The notes under the pieces were generated by a model. That model ran no database searches and was not told the origin of the DNA. It saw nothing but the letters and a program-made list of their open reading frames with translations. A DNA stretch of 8,525 nt, taken from the NCBI GenBank assembly GCA_027009605.1, contig JALVCY010000528.1, positions 1-8,525 on the forward strand. The letters run 5' to 3'. Positions 1-6,822 of the stretch are shown one piece after another. Source of the stretch: Saprospiraceae bacterium. Lineage in GTDB: Bacteria > Bacteroidota > Bacteroidia > Chitinophagales > Saprospiraceae. The position numbers and the translations under genes were made by a program. Within the stretch, counting starts at the first letter, position 1, and the number at the start of each line of letters is the position of its first letter.

Positions 1-36
1 GTCCACTTTGCCAGAAATTTGGGACACCCTTCACCT

Positions 37-648
37 TTAAACAATCCGCTCAAACCGATACCCCTGATCCATAAAAAATTGCAAAGTAGTCGGGAGGGCT
101 TGGCGCACACATTTTTGAGTCTTCAAGCTGTCGTGTAGGACGATGATGGAGCCGGGGCTAGCATGTTTTTTCATCCGGGCAAAACAATCATTGGAAGTCA
201 CCCGACGATCAAAATCTCCACAGAGTATATCCCACATAATAATCTTATAGTCTGATTTAAGAGTATGTGCCTGTTCGCGGGTGATTTTGCCGTAAGGCGG
301 TCTAAATAATTTGGATGAAACCAATTTATGGCATTGTTCGACATCATCCAAGTAAATCTCCTTTGGGGTTTTCCAACCATTGAGATGGTGGAAAGTGTGA
401 TTGCCGACGGAATGCCCTTCTGATAGGATTCGTTCAAATATTTTTGGGTACTTGCGCACATTGTCGCCGACACAAAAGAAAGTCGCTTTTGCCGAAAAAT
501 CACGTAAAATGTCCAAGACCATCGGGGTAACTTCCGGTATAGGCCCATCGTCAAAAGTGAAATACAGCACTTTCTCCTCCGTCGGTATGTCCCAAACATA
601 GTCGCAAAAGATTTTTTTTGCGATAGGTGGCGTCTTGACTAAATACAT
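37..648 (-). CDS. Polysaccharide deacetylase (NodB homology domain), single-domain
   Basis: A 203-residue protein consisting almost entirely of one NodB/CE4 domain, which removes N-acetyl groups from sugar polymers such as peptidoglycan or chitin-like glycans using a bound metal. All five family motifs are visible: TFDDGP (31-36, with the catalytic and metal Asp D33/D34), the HTFHH segment (metal ligands H84 and H88), RPPYG (116-120), a WD-containing stretch at 139-140 followed by GDFDRR, and VLHDS (170-174, with H172). There is no signal peptide or membrane segment, so export is not evident; it may act on a precursor in the cytoplasm or leave by an unrecognised route. The start is the ATG at 646-648; no Shine-Dalgarno sequence precedes it, and the upstream DNA is very AT-rich. 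The gene diverges from the ABC transporter operon. The family call is firm, the substrate unknown. Confidence 0.93.
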   Translation of the reverse strand: MYLVKTPPIAKKIFCDYVWDIPTEEKVLYFTFDDGPIPEVTPMVLDILRDFSAKATFFCVGDNVRKYPKIFERILSEGHSVGNHTFHHLNGWKTPKEIYLDDVEQCHKLVSSKLFRPPYGKITREQAHTLKSDYKIIMWDILCGDFDRRVTSNDCFARMKKHASPGSIIVLHDSLKTQKCVRQALPTTLQFFMDQGYRFERIV

Positions 649-1124
649 GAAATTCTTTTGTTCTGTTTAATAAATAAAATTTTTTCTGTTTTGTTTAAAT
701 CGCCCCCATCCCGATTTTCAAAATCTACCAAATGCCCGAAGCCTATCGCCAATCTTTTCATCCGATAATGCCCATTTACCCAAGATTTTGGAAATCTATG
801 ATTAGTGAGCGACTACCGAAGACAAGACCAAAAGCGCCATCGGCGCACCCTCAAAGACCAAAGATCCAAATCAACCAATCATTAAGCAGGAGCAAATCCC
901 ATCCTTCCCCCCAAAAAAACAAAGCAAAAACTTGGCTAAACCAAATAACTGCCCTACATTGTGCCTTCCGAAAGGGGCGAGCCCTTAGTGAAGTCCCAAG
1001 GGGCATTAAAAATTGGTAAATATTCTCTATGGTGGTTTGGCAGATAGAAAAGCCTTTACGATTCAGCAAGGTGTACTTTTTTAACTCGAAGGAGACCTAC
1101 TGAGTAGTTGCAAAAATTGAACAG
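649..1124. other. Intergenic region between divergent genes, no convincing gene
   Basis: This 476-bp stretch separates the divergent deacetylase and ABC permease genes, so it should hold both promoters. Short open frames exist on both strands (for example 732-1019 plus and 851-1069 minus), but their products are low-complexity, rich in Pro, Lys and Arg or in Trp and Leu, and match no family I know. The region is AT-rich at 650-700 and C/A-rich at 840-960. A small inverted repeat, AAGGG-GCGAG-CCCTT, lies at 972-986. A Bacteroidota-like -7 element (TACTTTTT, 1074-1081, compared with TAnnTTTG) lies before the permease gene but has no well-spaced TTTG upstream. An SD-like AAGGAG lies about 30 nt before the permease ATG, too far away to act for that start. 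Confidence 0.6.
1097..1107. promoter_or_regulatory. Short palindrome upstream of the ABC permease
   Basis: CTACT-G-AGTAG is a perfect 11-bp palindrome ending 17 nt before the permease start codon. Its position would suit an operator or a small leader hairpin. A palindrome this short can arise by chance, and no regulator gene lies nearby. Confidence 0.2.
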
Positions 1125-2237
1125 ATGTCGTTGTTAGCACCCATTTCTGTAAAAAAAACCAATAATATCCTGCTAGGCATTGTGGGGTTGATTGTCACGA
1201 TTGTGATTTGGTGGATTTTGGCGGAAGCCTTTTCGCGCCAAATACCGGTCGTCGATGTCGATCCAAACCTGCCTTCGTCCATCCGGAATGATGTGAATAT
1301 CGACTCGCTCATTGCGGCGGATTCTATCAAATTTGCCAATGTCACGGAGTACCACAAGGTCTATCCCATTCTGCCCAGACCCGATCAAGTCATCAAATCC
1401 TACCCGTCTCTCCTGTCCCAAGACCAATTAGTCCCCAATGCGCTGCACTCGATTTGGCTGAATACGCAAGGGTATTTTTGGGCTATTTTGTGGGCCTTGC
1501 CGCTGGGCTTTTTGTTGGGCTTAATCCCTGCAGTCCGGCAAATGTTTAGCGGGCAAGTCAATGCCTTACGCTTTTTGCCCTTGACTGCGTTATCCGGCTT
1601 GTTCTTGACTTGGTTTGGGATAAACGATACGATGAAAATCGCCTTTTTGTCCTTTGGTATTCTCGTCTATCTGCTGCCGGTCGTCATCCAACGCATTCAG
1701 GAAGTCGATTCGGTGTACCTAAAAACGGTCTATACGCTGGGTGCCACCGATTGGCAGACCATCAAAACCGTGTATTTGCCGGCGGTATTTACCAAGTTGA
1801 TTGACGATATTCGGGTATTGACGGCGATTTCTTGGACGTATATTATCATTGCCGAATTATTGAGCCGTGCGAAAGGCATTGGCGGGGTAGGAGCATTGAT
1901 TTACATCAAAGGACGTTTGGGGCAAAACCACAAAGTATTTGCTATCCTGCTGGTGATTGTTTTGATAGGGATTCTGCAAGATAAATTATTTACCTTGCTG
2001 GATAAGCGGCTGTTCCCCCACAAGTACTTTGCAGAAAGCCCCAATGGATTGAAAGAATCCAGGTTGGGGATTTTGGCTATCTTCTTGGGCGTTGCACTAG
2101 CTATTTTTGGTGCTACTTTTTGGAGTTCCTTTTCTGATTTTTTTGCGCAAGCAGGCTGGGTGGTCGGACTGTCCGGACTGGTGATATTGTTGTATGGAGA
2201 ATTTAAAATCTGGCGTTCTAAAGCACAAGCTATTTAG
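1125..2237 (+). CDS. ABC transporter permease, nitrate/sulfonate/taurine (SsuC/TauC-like) type
   Basis: A 370-residue inner-membrane permease of the binding-protein-dependent importer family. Hydrophobic segments lie near residues 15-35, 112-137, 147-165, 170-190, 232-250 and 271-290, followed by two more at about 312-331 and 342-358. The cytoplasmic EAA-type loop that docks on the ATPase is recognisable at 203-220 (YTLGATDW...VYLPA). The LLSRAKGIGG and QDKLF segments at 245-288 are typical of SsuC/TauC-like permeases. It is longer than the usual 250-290 residues, with an extra stretch of about 40 residues after the first membrane segment (40-80) and the C-terminal pair of membrane segments. 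The ATPase gene begins 3 bp after the stop, so the two subunits are surely co-expressed. No substrate-binding protein is encoded in the window. The substrate cannot be read from the sequence; an organic sulfur or nitrogen compound is the family guess. Confidence 0.9.
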   Translation: MSLLAPISVKKTNNILLGIVGLIVTIVIWWILAEAFSRQIPVVDVDPNLPSSIRNDVNIDSLIAADSIKFANVTEYHKVYPILPRPDQVIKSYPSLLSQDQLVPNALHSIWLNTQGYFWAILWALPLGFLLGLIPAVRQMFSGQVNALRFLPLTALSGLFLTWFGINDTMKIAFLSFGILVYLLPVVIQRIQEVDSVYLKTVYTLGATDWQTIKTVYLPAVFTKLIDDIRVLTAISWTYIIIAELLSRAKGIGGVGALIYIKGRLGQNHKVFAILLVIVLIGILQDKLFTLLDKRLFPHKYFAESPNGLKESRLGILAIFLGVALAIFGATFWSSFSDFFAQAGWVVGLSGLVILLYGEFKIWRSKAQAI

Positions 2238-2240
2238 ACT

Positions 2241-3029
2241 ATGGAAGATACCAATTTTGAAAATATAATTGAACTCAAGAATATTCAGCAGACCTATAAT
2301 GGCGGGCAAACCGTCATCTTGAAAGACCTGAATTTTCTCATTGAAGACAAGCCTGCTCAAGGAGAATTTGCCATTATCTTAGGGCCGTCAGGCTGTGGCA
2401 AATCCACTGTGTTGCGCTACATCGCAGGCTTGCAAAAGCCGACTTCAGGCGAAGTACTCATCAATGGCAAGCCCAAAACGGAAGATGAACGCATCAGTAT
2501 GGTTTTTCAACGGTATAGTTCCTTGCCTTGGATGACCGTCTTGGATAATGTGGCGCTGGCGCTAAATTATAAAGGCATCTCCAAAAAAGAACGTCATGAA
2601 CAAGCCATGGAATTTATCCAATTGGTCGGTTTGGACGGCCACGAAAACAAATTTGCTCAATATCCAACCTTGTCCGGGGGGCAGATGCAGCGGGTGGCTA
2701 TTGCCCGTAGTTTGATTTCCAATCCGGATATTATTTTGATGGATGAGCCTTTTGGGGCGTTGGACATCAATACCCGGTTGCAGATGCAAGACTTGTTGGC
2801 TGATATCTGGACAAAATTCAATTCTACCATTGTTTTTGTGACCCACGATATTCAGGAAGCGGTTTATTTGGGGGATGACATTTATATCATGAAAAAGGCG
2901 CCTTCTAAGTTTGTCAAACGGATTAATGTGGACTTGCCTTTAGAACGGAATCGAGACTTGAAGCGTGATAAACATTTTACAGACCTAGTCCAATACGTTG
3001 AAGATCAGATGGTTATCGTCTCTGAGTAG
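2241..3029 (+). CDS. ABC transporter ATP-binding protein (SsuB/TauB-like)
   Basis: A 262-residue ATPase that powers the permease encoded just upstream. All nucleotide-binding motifs are intact: Walker A GPSGCGKST (48-56), Q-loop Q90 in MVFQRYSSLPW, signature LSGGQMQRVAIARSL (144-158), Walker B IILMDE (164-169), D-loop GALD (172-175) and the switch histidine H202 in VTHDIQEA. The SLPWMTVLDNV stretch after the Q-loop and the overall length are typical of the nitrate/sulfonate/taurine importer ATPases. It is cytoplasmic and should act as a dimer on the membrane subunit. The gene starts 3 bp after the permease stop and has no Shine-Dalgarno sequence, consistent with coupled translation. A 47-bp gap then separates it from the YigZ-family gene. 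The family call is firm, the transported compound unknown. Confidence 0.95.
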   Translation: MEDTNFENIIELKNIQQTYNGGQTVILKDLNFLIEDKPAQGEFAIILGPSGCGKSTVLRYIAGLQKPTSGEVLINGKPKTEDERISMVFQRYSSLPWMTVLDNVALALNYKGISKKERHEQAMEFIQLVGLDGHENKFAQYPTLSGGQMQRVAIARSLISNPDIILMDEPFGALDINTRLQMQDLLADIWTKFNSTIVFVTHDIQEAVYLGDDIYIMKKAPSKFVKRINVDLPLERNRDLKRDKHFTDLVQYVEDQMVIVSE

Positions 3030-3040
3030 CGGTAGCGCCT
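3029..3040. repeat. Solitary copy of an array A segment at the ATPase stop codon
   Basis: GCGGTAGCGCCT begins at the last base of the ABC ATPase stop codon and is identical to 12 bases of the array A unit found about 3.3 kb away (for example 6350-6361). It contains a small hairpin, GCG-GTAG-CGC. The flanking bases differ from array A except for a nearby GCGGC that recalls the CGCCGC of some units. It may be a degenerate solo copy or a shared sub-motif. Confidence 0.4.
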
Positions 3041-3076
3041 TGCGGCAAAAATACAAAACCAAAGCCCTATCCAAAA

Positions 3077-3745
3077 ATGAAAGCGCATTACCAAACCATC
3101 CAAGCTCCGGTCGAAGGTATTTACAAAGAAAAAGGAAGCAAATTTATGGCCTATGCCTTTCCCATTCACTCCCGCGAAGAGACCACACAACGCTTGAATG
3201 AAGTTAAAAAATTGCATATCAAAGCAAGGCATCATTGCTTTGCTTGGCGCTTGGGCTACACCGGTGATTTATTTCGGGCGGCAGACGATGGGGAGCCGAG
3301 TGGGACTGCCGGAAAACCCATTTTGGGACAGATAGACAAGCTCGAATTAACTAATGTCATGGTCATTGTCGTGCGTTATTTCGGGGGGACTTTGCTGGGC
3401 ACTTCCGGATTGATACGTTCTTATCGAGAAGCCACGGCGGATGCGTTGGCGAAAGCGGTGATTGTCCAAGAGCCTATTTTGGATGTGTATAGATTGACTT
3501 TTGGTTATGACTTGATGAGCCAAGCGATGGGAGCCGTCAAGAAAAGCGGGCTGAAAATTATGCGGCAAGAATTTACCGATAAAGGCTTGGTCGAATTGGG
3601 CTTGCCTTTTCAAGAAGTAGATGACCGGCTCTTGCAATTGAAGGCCGATATTGCCCATGTCTCGACCAATCAAGCCTCCATGGAAGATTGGCCGGAAGGC
3701 GTAAAAGTAGAATTGATTCAAAAAGGGCTGGATTTTTTTGGCTAG
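3077..3745 (+). CDS. YigZ/IMPACT family protein (UPF0029 with DUF1949-like C-terminus)
   Basis: A 222-residue cytoplasmic protein of the YigZ/IMPACT family. The N-terminal UPF0029/Impact domain spans roughly residues 15-120 and carries the diagnostic segments ARHHCFAW (50-57), DDGEPSGTAGKP (70-81) and VRYFGGTLLGTSGLIRSY (99-116). The C-terminal part, about 135-195, fits the ferredoxin-like DUF1949 domain usual in bacterial members, and the length is near the usual 200-220. Eukaryotic IMPACT proteins regulate the translational kinase GCN2; the bacterial role is not settled, though binding to nucleic acids or the translation machinery has been suggested from structure. The start is the ATG at 3077, preceded by CAAAA and no Shine-Dalgarno sequence. 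It lies 47 bp after the ABC ATPase gene and 19 bp before the cysteine desulfurase start, so co-transcription is likely, but a shared function is not shown. Confidence 0.93.
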   Translation: MKAHYQTIQAPVEGIYKEKGSKFMAYAFPIHSREETTQRLNEVKKLHIKARHHCFAWRLGYTGDLFRAADDGEPSGTAGKPILGQIDKLELTNVMVIVVRYFGGTLLGTSGLIRSYREATADALAKAVIVQEPILDVYRLTFGYDLMSQAMGAVKKSGLKIMRQEFTDKGLVELGLPFQEVDDRLLQLKADIAHVSTNQASMEDWPEGVKVELIQKGLDFFG

Positions 3746-3764
3746 TCCTTCCAAACGCTCACAA

Positions 3765-4892
3765 ATGAAAAAAAGAATATACCTTGACCATGCTGCAACC
3801 ACCCCGGTCGATCCGGAAGTCGTGGCCCGGATGACCCAAATTTGGACTGAAGATTACGGCAATCCATCTTCCATCTATGCGGAAGGGCGCAAGGCAAGGA
3901 TGATTATCGAAGATGCCCGCAAAACCGTAGCTCACGGAATCAACGCTTCGCTTGGAGAAATCTTTTTTACTTCTTGCGCTACGGAAGCCAATAATATGGC
4001 CATCAAAAATGCCGTGCGAGACTTGGGCGTTGAAGTGATTATCTCGGCTCCTACCGAGCATCATAGTGTATGGCACAGCTTGCTATCCGTTGAAAGTCAA
4101 GGGGTTAAAGTCCTTTATCTCGATGTGGATGAGAAGGGGCGGATTGATTTAGGCCAACTCAAAGCCCTTCTCGAAGCCACCCCACAAAAAAAACTAATCT
4201 CCCTGATGTACGTCAATAACGAATTGGGTACCATCCATCCGGTACAAGCCATTTCGGATTTGGCGCAAGCCCATGATGCTTATTTTCACATGGATGCCGT
4301 GCAAGCTTTGGGGAGTTATGAAATAGATGTGCAGGCGATGCCGGTTTCTTTTTTGACTTGTTCGGCGCACAAATTTAACGGCCCTAAAGGCGTCGGATTC
4401 ATCTACATCAACGGTAATAATATCATCAAACCCTTATTGGACGGGGGCGCCCAAGAACGGAATATGAGAGCCGGCACAGAAAATACTGCCCAAATTGCCG
4501 GCTTGGCCTTGGCCTTCCGGAAAGCCTTGGACTCTCGAGAAAAACGTATGGAACACATTCGAGCTATACGCAAACATCTGATGGAAAAACTCGTTTCGGA
4601 AATACCGGATATTCAATTTCATGGCGACTATGATGGAACGTATCACCCCAAGATTTTAAGTATTTCGTTGCCGTTGACACCCAAAACGGAGATTTTACTG
4701 TTTAATCTGGACATCAACGGTGTCTGTGCCAGTGGCGGAAGTGCTTGTAGCTCCGGGGTGGAATCGGCTTCCCACGTGCTCAAGGCTATTGGATTGCCGG
4801 AAAACAGGCGGGCTTTGCGGCTTTCTTTATCCCACCTAACGACTCGAGAAGAACTGAATCGATTTGTCCAAATTTTAAAAGAAAATGTCTAG
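3765..4892 (+). CDS. Cysteine desulfurase, NifS/IscS type (group I)
   Basis: A 375-residue PLP enzyme that takes sulfur from L-cysteine, leaving alanine, and passes it as a persulfide to Fe-S cluster, thiouridine-tRNA or cofactor pathways. Visible residues are H99 in TEHHS, which stacks on PLP, D177 and Q180 in HMDAVQAL, the PLP lysine K203 in SAHKFNGPKG, RAGTEN (235-240), and the catalytic C328 in GGSACSSG, set in a long mobile loop as in group I enzymes. I chose the ATG at 3765 because the protein then opens with MKKRIYLDHAATTP, the normal family start. A TTG nine codons upstream (3738) would overlap the YigZ-family gene by 8 bp and adds only a non-conserved tail. No scaffold gene (iscU-like) follows, so the sulfur acceptor is unknown. 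The gene ends 31 bp before the methyltransferase gene. Confidence 0.94.
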   Translation: MKKRIYLDHAATTPVDPEVVARMTQIWTEDYGNPSSIYAEGRKARMIIEDARKTVAHGINASLGEIFFTSCATEANNMAIKNAVRDLGVEVIISAPTEHHSVWHSLLSVESQGVKVLYLDVDEKGRIDLGQLKALLEATPQKKLISLMYVNNELGTIHPVQAISDLAQAHDAYFHMDAVQALGSYEIDVQAMPVSFLTCSAHKFNGPKGVGFIYINGNNIIKPLLDGGAQERNMRAGTENTAQIAGLALAFRKALDSREKRMEHIRAIRKHLMEKLVSEIPDIQFHGDYDGTYHPKILSISLPLTPKTEILLFNLDINGVCASGGSACSSGVESASHVLKAIGLPENRRALRLSLSHLTTREELNRFVQILKENV

Positions 4893-4923
4893 TCCCCAAA
4901 GGAATAGACGACAACCCTAACGA

Positions 4924-5640
4924 ATGAGAGCAATCAAAAAATTAGCTTATCGCCTCCTAGGCCCGGAACAATACCTGCGTCTGGTCAGCAAGATGTTTTT
5001 CAAGTCCTATTTCTCCGGTCGCTTGCGCAAAAATCCAATTTACTACTCGCACTACTATGTCCAAAAATTGGTCAAAAAAGGAGACCATGTGATAGACATT
5101 GGCGCCAATTTGGGCTATTACTCGGTCATTCTAGCTAAGTTAGTCGGTTCTGACGGTAAAGTCATAGGTGTCGAGCCGGTCGAGCGCTTTCGCAAAATCT
5201 TACTCGAAAATACCCGAAAATACCCCCAAGTAGAAATCGTCCCTTATGCGCTAGGCGATCACGAAGGAGAAATTTGGATGGGCATTCCTTCCAGTCCTAT
5301 CGACCACGGGCGCATGCAAGTCATGGATCAAGACCACGGCCAATTCAAAGCCCTAATGCGTAAACCGGATGCCGTATTCAAAAATCTCTCTAATATCTCC
5401 TACATCAAAATTGACATCGAAGGAGCAGAAAAAATGGTTTTTCCTTTGCTCATGCCCATCATACAAAAAAATCGTCCCATCGTCCAAATCGAAACCGGGG
5501 GCGAAACTAGAAAGATGATTTTAGGCTTGATGAAACCTTTGGGCTATGTGGCCTACGGCGTGGTGGTAGATAGACTTGTGCCTTTGACGGAGTTGGAAGA
5601 TTGGCGTTATGATTTGGTTTTGATGCCTGAAAAAGGCTAA
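4924..5640 (+). CDS. FkbM family SAM-dependent methyltransferase
   Basis: A 238-residue class I methyltransferase. The SAM-binding motif I is VIDIGANLGYYS (56-67), with the acidic ribose-binding residue in GVEP (82-85) at the end of the second strand. IKIDIEGAE (161-169), the best marker of the FkbM domain, follows. FkbM-type enzymes O-methylate hydroxyl groups on secondary metabolites, glycans or lipids, so the acceptor cannot be predicted. The first 50 residues are basic and partly hydrophobic without a clear signal peptide; they may form a lid or associate with the membrane. It is the last gene of the plus-strand run and lies 31 bp after the cysteine desulfurase stop. There is no Shine-Dalgarno sequence. 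The next gene is convergent, with 68 bp between them and no obvious terminator hairpin. Confidence 0.9.
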   Translation: MRAIKKLAYRLLGPEQYLRLVSKMFFKSYFSGRLRKNPIYYSHYYVQKLVKKGDHVIDIGANLGYYSVILAKLVGSDGKVIGVEPVERFRKILLENTRKYPQVEIVPYALGDHEGEIWMGIPSSPIDHGRMQVMDQDHGQFKALMRKPDAVFKNLSNISYIKIDIEGAEKMVFPLLMPIIQKNRPIVQIETGGETRKMILGLMKPLGYVAYGVVVDRLVPLTELEDWRYDLVLMPEKG

Positions 5641-5648
5641 AATGCTGT

Positions 5649-5676
5649 CCTAGCTTTTACCTTCTGCCCTAGCTTT
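5649..5676. repeat. Small imperfect 19-bp direct duplication in the convergent gap
   Basis: CCTAGCTTT occurs at 5649-5657 and again at 5668-5676, 19 bp apart, with TG shortly before each copy. It lies between the 3' ends of the methyltransferase and exonuclease genes. It looks like a minor slippage duplication. No GC-rich stem with a T-tract that would mark a terminator is seen. Confidence 0.35.
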
Positions 5677-5708
5677 AGCTGACGGATAATGGTGTGTTAC
5701 ACGATGTC

Positions 5709-6248
5709 TCAGTATTCCCAACGATCGAGCAGCCGCATAAAAATCTTAGCTGTATTAAAAGCATCATCAATACCCCGATGGGGTTCTCCGTCAAATTCAA
5801 AACCTTCTTTACGCAAGGCCTTTTGCAAACCGACCGGCTTAGAAAAATGGCGAAGGCGATAGTACTGTTTCTTTAAGTTGATGTGTTGATTCGCCCAATC
5901 GGAATCTATCCGGTGCATCTCGCAATTCTGCACAAATATCTTGCGATCAAAATCCCCCCAAGAGCAAAGGACATAATCGGAGTCGATATCCACCCAATCC
6001 AAAAAATCTTCGATGACTGCCGGAAATTCCCTTGACTTATTGATGTCAACTTGCGAAATACCGGTAAGTTGCTTGCAAAAAAGGGACAAAACCGGATGGG
6101 CTTGGGGCTTCACAAAGCGGCTGAATTTGTCAATGGCTTGGCCATATTCATCTATTTTGTAAGCGCCGATTTCGATGACTTCCTGAATCATGCCCGGCGG
6201 CCGACCGGCCCAACAAGTGGCTTCCAAATCATATACAATAAAGTGCAT
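5709..6248 (-). CDS. DEDDh 3'-5' exonuclease, KapD/ERI1-like
   Basis: A 179-residue single-domain exonuclease of the RNase T/DnaQ superfamily. The three Exo motifs are clear: Exo I YDLEATC (D7, E9), Exo II CSWGDFD (95-101, with D99 or D101 as the metal ligand), and Exo III HRGIDDAFNTAKI (H157 and D162, the five-residue H-to-D spacing of DEDDh enzymes). The ATCW sequence after the first acidic pair and the SWGDFD motif place it with the KapD/ERI1/3'hExo branch rather than with DnaQ proofreading subunits. Relatives of ERI1 trim RNA 3' ends; whether this protein prefers RNA or DNA cannot be seen. It is cytoplasmic, has no extra domains and seems intact. Its 5' end faces the repeat region, and the first array A unit begins 63 bp upstream of the start codon, so the promoter must fit in that short gap or lie within the repeats. 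Confidence 0.92.
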   Translation of the reverse strand: MHFIVYDLEATCWAGRPPGMIQEVIEIGAYKIDEYGQAIDKFSRFVKPQAHPVLSLFCKQLTGISQVDINKSREFPAVIEDFLDWVDIDSDYVLCSWGDFDRKIFVQNCEMHRIDSDWANQHINLKKQYYRLRHFSKPVGLQKALRKEGFEFDGEPHRGIDDAFNTAKIFMRLLDRWEY

Positions 6249-6288
6249 ACCTAGAGTTTTGTACTGGATGATATGGGGTCAACTATTG

Positions 6289-6311
6289 AGCGGCCAAATT
6301 GTTCCGCCGCT
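6289..6311. repeat. Inverted repeat at the left edge of array A
   Basis: AGCGGC (6289-6294) and GCCGCT (6306-6311) form a 6-bp inverted repeat around an 11-nt loop, directly before the first array A unit. The right arm is the same CGCCGCT that ends some internal units, so this may be the edge of a truncated further unit. It lies 40-63 bp upstream of the exonuclease start. Confidence 0.4.
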
Positions 6312-6751
6312 TAATGGCCTTGTCAACTTTAGTTGCAAGTTGCCCCGGGCGGTAGCGCCTCGCCGCTTAATGGCCTTGCCAACTTTAGTTGCAAGTTGCC
6401 CCGGGCGGTAGCACCTCGCCCCCTAATGGCCTTGTCAACTTTAGTTGCAAGTTGCCCCGGGCGGTAGCGCCTCGCCGCTTAATGGCCTTGCCAACTTTAG
6501 TTGCAAGTTGCCCCGGGCGGTAGCACCTCGCCCCTTAATGGCCTTGTCAACTTTAGTTGCAAGTTGCCCCGGGCGGTAGCACCTCGCCCCCTAATGGCCT
6601 TGTCAACTTTAGTTGCAAGTTGCCCCGGGCGGTAGCACCTCGCCCCTTAATGGTCTTGTCAACTTTAGTTGCAAGGTATCCCGGGCGGTAGCGCCTCGCC
6701 CCTTAACGGCCTTGTCAACTTTAGTTGCAAGTTGCCACGGGCGGTAGCGCC
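6312..6751. repeat. Tandem array A: eight 56-bp hairpin units
   Basis: Units begin with TAATGG or TAACGG at 6312, 6368, 6424, 6480, 6536, 6592, 6648 and 6704, exactly 56 bp apart; the last stops after 48 bp. Each unit has CTTG, one bulge base (T or C), CAACT, TT, AGTTG and CAAG (unit positions 8-28), a 9-bp stem with a one-base bulge, and later GGCG-GTAG-CGCC, a second small hairpin that is weakened in units with GCACC. The hairpin bases are identical in all eight units apart from the bulge. Units 7 and 8 are the most diverged (GGTATCCC and GCCACGGG variants), as expected at an array edge. There are no unique spacers, so this is not CRISPR. Since 56 is not a multiple of 3, a repeated peptide is not encoded in one frame. 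No terminator-like T-tract follows the stems. Confidence 0.95.
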
Positions 6752-6822
6752 CAAAATCGAATTACTGTGCACCTTAGCTTTTGCAGGTCTTGGAACTGAC
6801 CTCGATAGTTGGTCGGGGCAAG
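6752..6822. repeat. Inter-array spacer with a degenerate hairpin unit
   Basis: The left 37 bp show no repeat similarity. From 6789 to 6822 the sequence starts CTTGGAACT and ends in CAAG, joining the array B GGCCATT. The interior differs: GACC (6798-6801) and GGTC (6811-6814) form an added inner stem. This is a diverged or ancestral hairpin copy at the left edge of array B. AGGTC (6785-6789) and GACCT (6798-6802) offer a competing fold. Confidence 0.6.

Noticed and set aside
198..599. Long alternative frame inside the deacetylase gene
   Set aside because: It overlaps the minus-strand deacetylase gene, which has all the family motifs, and its own product resembles no known family.
732..1069. 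Small genes in the deacetylase-permease intergenic region (732-1019 plus, 851-1069 minus)
   Set aside because: The products are low-complexity, overlap on opposite strands and lack any recognisable domain. The stretch is better read as non-coding.
3738..3764. Upstream TTG start for the cysteine desulfurase
   Set aside because: It would overlap the preceding gene by 8 bp and add nine non-conserved residues. The ATG at 3765 gives the standard family N-terminus.
5641..5708. Bidirectional terminator between the convergent methyltransferase and exonuclease genes
   Set aside because: Only very short inverted repeats (such as GTGT-T-ACAC at 5694-5702) are present, without a GC-rich stem or T-tract.
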